In this document: piece by piece, positions 6,249 through 10,880 of the stretch
How positions within the stretch are numbered: the stretch's first letter is position 1
Layout: each line of letters begins with the position of its first letter
Source: Acidobacteriota bacterium
GTDB taxonomy: Bacteria; Acidobacteriota; Aminicenantia; Aminicenantales; Saccharicenantaceae
Assembly: GCA_003476685.1 (NCBI GenBank)
Contig: DMVN01000229.1
Coordinates: 1-10,880 of the forward strand
Direction: 5' to 3'
Length of the DNA stretch: 10,880 nt
Notes under the pieces: model-generated
What the model was told of the DNA's origin: nothing
What the model saw: only the letters and a program-made list of their open reading frames with translations
Database searches by the model: none
Translations under genes and position numbers: made by a program

Positions 6249-9200
6249 TCAGAATCTCAGGCTGAGAATCAGCTGGCCGGCTCTGGTCCCGTAGAGAGCC
6301 AGTATTTTCTGGAAAGAGGGACTGTAGACCCGGGTGCCGCTGGAACTTCCTTCGTCTTCCGGGTACCAGTAACCGCCATCGTTTAGGTCCTGCAGTCCAT
6401 ATTTCTTTCCCAACAGGTTCAGGACATCCACGGCTACGTTCAGCCTGGTTTTCTGTCCGACCTTGAAACTCCGTTCCAGTCTCAGGTCAAGGCTGTGAAA
6501 ATCGGGCCAGCGACGGGAACCAGGTTCTTCCAGGTAAACCGTGGCCGGCAGATTCTGGGCCTGGTGACTTTCCAGCCAGTTAGCCGGTGGAACCACGGTC
6601 ACGGTCCTGGCCCAGGGTGTCCCGCTCAGGTACTGGAAGAAAGCGCTCAGATACAGGTCAGCCGGGAGCCGGTAGGTTCCCATGACTTTGATAATCCAGG
6701 GCCGGTCCAGGTCCAGGCGGCTGCTGTCTGTGATGTTAACCAGGGAGTTGGGAGAATTGGCCAGCTGGGTCAGGGCGCTTGAAGCCAGGAGATTGTATCC
6801 GGAGTTGCCCCGGGCCCGGCTCCAGGTGGCTGAGGCCAGAAGCTGCCAGTTGTCGCTCATTCTTTTTCTGGCTACCAGCTGCCAGGCGTTGTATTTTTGC
6901 TTCAGTCCCTCAACATTATTGAGACGGGTGAATAAAGCCGGGGCCTCTGCCGACGGGAAATAGACGGTAACCGGCACCTGGCCATAGCCGGCCTGTCCGG
7001 GGACCACAGTGGAAAAAGGTATCCACAGGCTGCCGGTGGTATCGGCTGCATACCATTCGCGGTCGTTATCCGGGTCATACAGCACATCCTCGATGATCCG
7101 GTCTCTGGTTCTGGAAATATAGGAAAGCGACAGGGTAAAGACCTCAGTCAACTGCTGTTCCAGGGTGGCCGTCCACTCGCTGGTAACCGGGGATTTCAGC
7201 TTCGGGGCCACTCTCTTGCGGAAATAGGCGTCCTGATGGACCCGGTAATCTTCGGGCAGCGGCAGGAAAGTGTCATCAATATCGGCCGCCCCGTCTTCAT
7301 TTTCATCGTACCAGTAGAAATTATGATAACCGGTGGGCCAGCCGGCAGACATATTCATCAGGTAACTCAGGGAAAGGTTATCGTGGTAACGACCGAAGGT
7401 GCCTTTAATCAGAGTTTTCCCGTTGCCCAGCAGGTCCAGGACCAGCCCCAGCCTGGGAGAGAGGTTGTACCAGACCAGCATATTATCCCAGGAAGAGTAG
7501 TTCACCACGCTGTATGGATTAAGTCCGTAGACAGGCCTGATGGTGGCCTCCCCGGCATAAAAGGATATGCTGTTGCCGCTGACTCCTTTATAAACGGCTG
7601 ACAACCCAGATTGGATTCTTTCGAATTTTAAACCCAGGGAAAAATTAAGCCGGCGCCCGAGGTTGAAGTTGTCCCGGGCGTAAAAAGTCAGCCGGTGAAG
7701 GGAGGCTCTCTGCAACAGTCCGTCCCGGGCAGCGCTGGCCAAGTAAAAACCGACCAGGCCCTGGCCGACCAGGTTGCCGGTTTCGGGAGAGACTCCATAG
7801 CCGTAATAATATGGATTTCCGTTGAGGTAATAATAAATCAGGTTGTTGGACTTCCAGACCGAATCATCCGCCCGGCTGCTCTGGTATTCGGCTCCGGCCA
7901 CCAGTTCGTGCCAGGTGTTGAACCAGGACTGGCACCTGCTGAGTGAAGCCCCGGCCCGGAAGACCTCGCTGATCTGGTCCCGGTTGAAAGGACCGCTGCC
8001 CCAGCTGTAACCGCTGCCCAGGTCAACGTAGCGCGGGTTGTCGGCTCCCTTTTCATAGAGACGCCTCGGCAGCGAATCGCGCGTATAGAACAGGAACAGG
8101 CTGGCCTGGGTTTCCTGGTTCAGCTTATAACTGCCGTGGGCGTTCAGCAGGAAAAGGTTCTGTCCGGCAATATTCAGGGTGGCAATCTGGGGATTAAAGG
8201 GCGAAATGAAATCGGGGTCCACACTCTGCTTGTTCTTGTTGAAACTCAGGATGATGGAGGCGTTGATTTCAGCCGTTATCTGGGAAGTAAAACGGATGAG
8301 AGAGGTAAAATCCCCGGCTTTCCAGCTGTACTTGGGATAGGGAATGTTTTTGGGGTCGCGCCAGGGTACAAAAGGAGTTGACCTTGACCGGCGGTTATAG
8401 CCAAAGCTGGTGAAATACCAGACCCGGTCTGGCAGGATGGACCCTTCCAGGTTCAGAGAGAAATCAAGGTGGTAGTTGTCTTTAACCACCGGGGGATTAT
8501 CCATCTGGTTTAACTCTTCCCGGGTCCAGAGGTTATCCGTCAGGTGCCCGTCGGTGCCCAGAAACTGGAGCAGGCCAGAAGATTTATTCTGTCCCGGACG
8601 GGGAATTATTTTGATAAAGGCGCCGTTGGTAGAAAAATGTTCTACCGGATTTCCGGCGGTAACTATCTCGATTTCTTCAATGTAATTGGGATTGACGTTC
8701 CTGGCCGGTATCCCGTTAACTTGACGGTTGAGTTCGTTCCCGGCGACGGTAACCAGGCTGGAACCGACCGGAGAACCGTTAACCGAGAAATTGAGGCTTC
8801 GGGGCGGATTGTCAGGGTTCACACCAGGCAGCAGTTGCAGCAGGCTGGCCAGCTCCCTGGTTCTGGGAATATGATTCAGGATATCTTTATCCAGGATGTA
8901 TGATATCCCCGGGTTCTCTCTGTCCAGGGCGGGCAGGGGATAAAGAAGCACCCTTTCCTGCTCTTCGTCTTCAGCCTTCTCCAGGCTAACGGGCAGGCTG
9001 ACCGTCTGACCGGTTTCTACCCTGATATCGTTGATGATGGCCGTGTGGAAACCGGGCGCTTCCACCGCCACCTTATAGAGTCCGGCGGGCAAATGCTGGA
9101 AAAAGTAATAACCGTTCTTCCTGGTCAGGTAATAGCGAAGTCCGACCAGGCTGGGGGATGACAGGTAGATGTAGGCTCCGTTTACTGGCTGGCCTGATTT

Positions 9201-9335
9201 GTCGGTAATTCGCCCTTTGATTGAGCCTTCCAGCTTGACCGCAGACTTCAGGGTTCCGGCGGCCGCCAGAACTGCGAATACTATCAAAAGTCCACTGATG
9301 AACCTTGCGGCTGCTCTATTTTTCTTCCTGACCAC
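6249..9335 (-). CDS. TonB-dependent receptor-like outer-membrane protein, CarboxypepD_reg type
   Basis: This 1028-residue protein should form an outer-membrane beta-barrel that takes up a ligand using TonB energy; the ligand is unknown. A basic N-terminus and hydrophobic core (about 11-28) give a signal peptide, cleaved near 27-32. Residues 37-118 are a carboxypeptidase-regulatory-like beta-sandwich (GSIKGRITDKSGQPVNGAYI; PAGLYKVAVEAPGF). A plug-like domain follows (about 140-247, ending GAFIKIIPRPG), then a barrel to the end. The last strands contain VDVLNLLGKKYG, and the protein ends LILSLRF with the C-terminal Phe expected for outer-membrane insertion. This is the Oar-like arrangement. No clear TonB box is seen. 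An EF-hand-like loop, DENEDGAADIDD, lies at 677-688. The start is GTG, fixed by AAAGGAGG (9348-9341) 5 nt upstream. A -10 box lies about 95 bp upstream. No SusD-like partner or transport gene is adjacent. Confidence 0.88.
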   Translation of the reverse strand: MVRKKNRAAARFISGLLIVFAVLAAAGTLKSAVKLEGSIKGRITDKSGQPVNGAYIYLSSPSLVGLRYYLTRKNGYYFFQHLPAGLYKVAVEAPGFHTAIINDIRVETGQTVSLPVSLEKAEDEEQERVLLYPLPALDRENPGISYILDKDILNHIPRTRELASLLQLLPGVNPDNPPRSLNFSVNGSPVGSSLVTVAGNELNRQVNGIPARNVNPNYIEEIEIVTAGNPVEHFSTNGAFIKIIPRPGQNKSSGLLQFLGTDGHLTDNLWTREELNQMDNPPVVKDNYHLDFSLNLEGSILPDRVWYFTSFGYNRRSRSTPFVPWRDPKNIPYPKYSWKAGDFTSLIRFTSQITAEINASIILSFNKNKQSVDPDFISPFNPQIATLNIAGQNLFLLNAHGSYKLNQETQASLFLFYTRDSLPRRLYEKGADNPRYVDLGSGYSWGSGPFNRDQISEVFRAGASLSRCQSWFNTWHELVAGAEYQSSRADDSVWKSNNLIYYYLNGNPYYYGYGVSPETGNLVGQGLVGFYLASAARDGLLQRASLHRLTFYARDNFNLGRRLNFSLGLKFERIQSGLSAVYKGVSGNSISFYAGEATIRPVYGLNPYSVVNYSSWDNMLVWYNLSPRLGLVLDLLGNGKTLIKGTFGRYHDNLSLSYLMNMSAGWPTGYHNFYWYDENEDGAADIDDTFLPLPEDYRVHQDAYFRKRVAPKLKSPVTSEWTATLEQQLTEVFTLSLSYISRTRDRIIEDVLYDPDNDREWYAADTTGSLWIPFSTVVPGQAGYGQVPVTVYFPSAEAPALFTRLNNVEGLKQKYNAWQLVARKRMSDNWQLLASATWSRARGNSGYNLLASSALTQLANSPNSLVNITDSSRLDLDRPWIIKVMGTYRLPADLYLSAFFQYLSGTPWARTVTVVPPANWLESHQAQNLPATVYLEEPGSRRWPDFHSLDLRLERSFKVGQKTRLNVAVDVLNLLGKKYGLQDLNDGGYWYPEDEGSSSGTRVYSPSFQKILALYGTRAGQLILSLRF

Positions 9336-9429
9336 CTGGTCCTCCTTTGACGGCTGAAAAGCTGGTTGCCATTGGTTTTATGGCTAAATGTTCAGAAACA
9401 GGGCATTTCCGGCCTGAAATAAGATAAAC

Positions 9430-9435
9430 ATTATA
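9430..9435 (-). promoter_or_regulatory. Candidate promoter (-10 box) of the receptor gene
   Basis: A perfect TATAAT (9435-9430) lies on the minus strand in the AT-rich gap after the kinase gene. The -35 region is weak: GATACA at 18 nt or TTGATA at 20 nt. The leader would be about 88 nt and contains a small hairpin (GCCAT 9368-9372 with ATGGC 9380-9384) shortly before the ribosome binding site. Good -10, poor -35. Confidence 0.5.
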
Positions 9436-9516
9436 GCTTGTTTTAACCTAATTTGTATCAAATTATTAAAACTTTTGGAAGAGCTAAAAAGTTACCCGGC
9501 TGCCGATTAAGGCTGC

Positions 9517-10449
9517 TCAGCGGCCGGTCCGGCCGGCTTGCAGTTGGTGCCAGGCCCAGGCTGCTGCTCCCATCAAACCGGCATCGTTGCCCAGACTGGC
9601 TTTCTGGATACGGCAGGTGGCGAAGCTGGGGGCTATTGCCCTTCTACGGGCTTCAGCCCGGGTCGGGCCCAGCAGCCACTGCCCCGATTTCATTCCCCCG
9701 CCGCCGATGACGATTTTTTCCGGGTTCAGGAAATTGATGACTATTCCCAGGGCTATTCCCAGAAAATAGCCGCAGCGGTCGAAACTCTTCTTGGCGTTTT
9801 CATCTCCAGCCCGGGCCCGGAGATAGATATCGCGGGCTTCGAGCGGTTCGTCTTTCCCGGAAAACTGGCGGTAATTGCGAACCAGAGCCGGGGCCGAAAC
9901 CTCGGTTTCCAGGCAGCCGATATTTCCGCAGCCGCACTTCAGACCCTCAGGGTTGACCGTGATGTGCCCCAGTTCCCCGGCAAAACCTGCTTTTCCCTGC
10001 CAGAGTTCGCCCTCCAGAATCAGGCCCGAGCCCAGTCCGGTCCCAACCGTCAGGAAGACCAGGCTGTGCACGTTTCGCCCGCTGCCGAAAAGGTATTCAC
10101 CGTAAGCGGCCAGGTTGGCATCGTTATGGACGGCAAAGGGTACGGGTATGATCTTTTTCAGGGCCGGGAAAAGGGGAAAGTTGTTCAGGGCCGGATAGTT
10201 GGGCGACTGCTTTATCTTCTTCTCCTTCAGGCTGAAAAAACCGGCAAAGCCAAAGCCGGCTGATTTAATGCGCCGCGGGTAGCGGCGGTCGAGCTCGACC
10301 CAGGTTTTCTGGATCAGGTTCATCAGGGAATTGATATCCGGGGGGCTGGGGGCCTGGCCCTTAAAAATAATCCGGCCGGAAGCGTTAATCAGTCCGTATT
10401 TAAGCTGGGTTCCGCCTAAATCAAACCCGGCATACAGGTTATCGGGCAT
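9517..10449 (-). CDS. ROK-family sugar kinase
   Basis: This 310-residue cytoplasmic protein is a ROK-family kinase, probably phosphorylating glucose or a related hexose or amino sugar with ATP. It has a complete active site and no DNA-binding helix-turn-helix, so it is a kinase and not a ROK repressor. In order: the phosphate-binding DLGGTQLKYG (10-19), HNDANLAA with the catalytic Asp110, VGTGLGSG (135-142), the sugar-contacting ELGH (E159, H162), the zinc motif LKCGCGNIGCLE (C172, C174, C179, with H162), and the second nucleotide-binding loop IVIGGGG (246-252). Length is normal for the family. It lies 24 nt after tatA on the same strand and is probably cotranscribed. No clear Shine-Dalgarno precedes the ATG, so coupling to tatA translation is possible. 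Glucokinase is the default; N-acetylmannosamine kinase or fructokinase cannot be excluded by eye. Confidence 0.9.
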   Translation of the reverse strand: MPDNLYAGFDLGGTQLKYGLINASGRIIFKGQAPSPPDINSLMNLIQKTWVELDRRYPRRIKSAGFGFAGFFSLKEKKIKQSPNYPALNNFPLFPALKKIIPVPFAVHNDANLAAYGEYLFGSGRNVHSLVFLTVGTGLGSGLILEGELWQGKAGFAGELGHITVNPEGLKCGCGNIGCLETEVSAPALVRNYRQFSGKDEPLEARDIYLRARAGDENAKKSFDRCGYFLGIALGIVINFLNPEKIVIGGGGMKSGQWLLGPTRAEARRRAIAPSFATCRIQKASLGNDAGLMGAAAWAWHQLQAGRTGR

Positions 10450-10473
10450 GGCTCAGGATAGGACAACAGCGGG

Positions 10474-10665
10474 TCAGTTGGCCGCCGGCGGCTTGGGCTG
10501 GTTGTCTGAACCGTGTTCTTCCTTGCCGCTGCTGACGGATTTCTTAAAGTTCTTGATGCCTTCGCCCAGTGATTTGCCGAGCTCTGGAAGCTTTCTGGCT
10601 CCAAAAATGATGATGACGATGAGCAGGATGAGTAATAGTTCAGTCGGTCCGATTGAACCTAACAT
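10474..10665 (-). CDS. tatA: Twin-arginine translocase subunit TatA/E
   Basis: This 63-residue protein is a TatA-type subunit, which oligomerises in the inner membrane to let folded proteins cross after TatBC recruits them. A short membrane helix (about 6-21) contains the polar Glu9 ([10 protein letters not shown]), then comes the hinge [10 protein letters not shown] (21-30) and an amphipathic helix with GEGIKNFKK (34-42), followed by a polar tail. These are the family's conserved positions (Glu in the first helix, Phe-Gly hinge, Leu-Pro, late Phe40). The tail is short, which fits TatA or TatE better than TatB. The ATG has AAGGAGG (10677-10671) 5 nt upstream. tatB and tatC are not in the window; a stand-alone tatA is common in such genomes. 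It is the first gene of a likely unit with the ROK kinase. Confidence 0.93.
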   Translation of the reverse strand: MLGSIGPTELLLILLIVIIIFGARKLPELGKSLGEGIKNFKKSVSSGKEEHGSDNQPKPPAAN

Positions 10666-10723
10666 TCAGGCCTCCTTCCGGAGTTTTCTCAACCGGGTTA
10701 AGGTTGTCTCCGATTTCAGATAA

Positions 10724-10752
10724 AAGTTACTCTATGGCCGGGAAAAAGTCAA
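10724..10752 (-). promoter_or_regulatory. Promoter of the tatA-kinase unit
   Basis: On the minus strand TTGACT (10752-10747, one mismatch) is followed after exactly 17 nt by TAACTT (10729-10724). The start would be near 10717, giving a leader of about 50 nt that ends with a strong AAGGAGG. The leader also holds a near-palindrome, CTTAACCCGGTTGAG (10702-10688), of unknown meaning. Confidence 0.6.
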
Positions 10753-10764
10753 GGAAAGGCTGGT

Positions 10765-10782
10765 CCGGCCAACCCGGGCCGG
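10765..10782. repeat. GC-rich inverted repeat upstream of the tatA promoter
   Basis: CCGGCC (10765-10770) and GGCCGG (10777-10782) form a 6-bp stem around a 6-nt loop, starting 13 nt upstream of the tatA -35 box. No T-run follows on either strand. It could be a regulator site, or simply a product of the GGCCGG-rich composition seen elsewhere in the window. Confidence 0.3.
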
Positions 10783-10811
10783 CGGCAGTTGTCAGGGCGG
10801 TCTTTTTCCAC

Positions 10812-10846
10812 TAAAATAATAAACCAGCCTGCCCTTTTTCTGGCTG
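10812..10846 (-). terminator. Possible terminator of a minus-strand gene beyond the window
   Basis: On the minus strand CAGCC (10846-10842) can pair with GGCTG (10829-10825) across 12 nt, followed by a T-rich stretch (TTTATTATTTT). The stem is only 5 bp, so this is weak. If real, an unseen minus-strand gene ends near the right edge. Nothing coding is recognised in 10753-10880. Confidence 0.25.
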
Positions 10847-10880
10847 AGTCCGGCCGGTCATCCGGGATAATTGAGCGGTG

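Noticed and set aside
9480..9516. Terminator after the ROK kinase on the minus strand
   Set aside because: There is a run of five T, but the preceding GGCTGC copies are direct repeats and not inverted, so no good stem forms.
9538..10263. 241-codon plus-strand frame opposite the ROK kinase
   Set aside because: The minus-strand frame has every ROK motif. The plus frame has no recognisable domain and is a GC-driven shadow.
1..10880. CRISPR array, insertion sequence, attachment site or defence cassette
   Set aside because: No repeat-spacer pattern, transposase, integrase or defence-protein motif was seen. A tRNA is present, but no duplicated 3' end of it was found in the window.

Overview
The window is about 10.9 kb of bacterial chromosome with a GC content I estimate at mid-50s percent. 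It looks like an uncultured Gram-negative lineage related to Acidobacteriota, most plausibly Candidatus Aminicenantes. The reasons are a lipoprotein with a GWxTD domain, a large outer-membrane receptor with an N-terminal carboxypeptidase-regulatory domain, and a bacterial eRF1-like protein with a zinc ribbon. That combination is typical of such genomes, but the taxonomic call is an inference from protein families. I see no transposase, integrase, CRISPR array, phage gene or other sign of recent transfer.

Layout, left to right. (1) 1-1163, plus: the 3' part of a gene for a calcineurin-like phosphoesterase preceded by a fibronectin-III-like domain. (2) 1220-3291, minus: an RDD-family membrane protein gene, then an eRF1-domain (baeRF/Vms1-like) gene. 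They may be cotranscribed, but a strong sigma-70-type promoter lies between them. (3) 3292-3769: the largest intergenic stretch (478 bp), with a possible minus promoter for the RDD gene, two stem-loops and a good plus promoter for the tRNA. (4) 3770-5227, plus: tRNA-Leu(CAG), followed 12 nt later by a B12-binding radical SAM gene. (5) 5283-6224, plus: a GWxTD lipoprotein. (6) 6249-9335, minus: a 1028-residue TonB-dependent-receptor-like protein, convergent with the lipoprotein gene. (7) 9517-10665, minus: tatA, then a ROK-family sugar kinase gene, behind a recognisable promoter. (8) 10666-10880: tatA leader, promoter and upstream DNA.

The genes do not form one obvious pathway. Two themes recur: the cell envelope (receptor, lipoprotein, TatA, RDD protein) and translation (tRNA-Leu, eRF1-like factor). 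The kinase would phosphorylate a sugar in the cytoplasm, and the receptor could import a nutrient, but nothing here links their substrates. I found no convincing undescribed multi-gene system. The best leads are the release-factor-like gene without a visible GGQ-type glutamine, a phosphoesterase with GEHD in place of GNHD, an EF-hand-like loop in the receptor barrel, and the tRNA/radical-SAM junction without a Shine-Dalgarno sequence.
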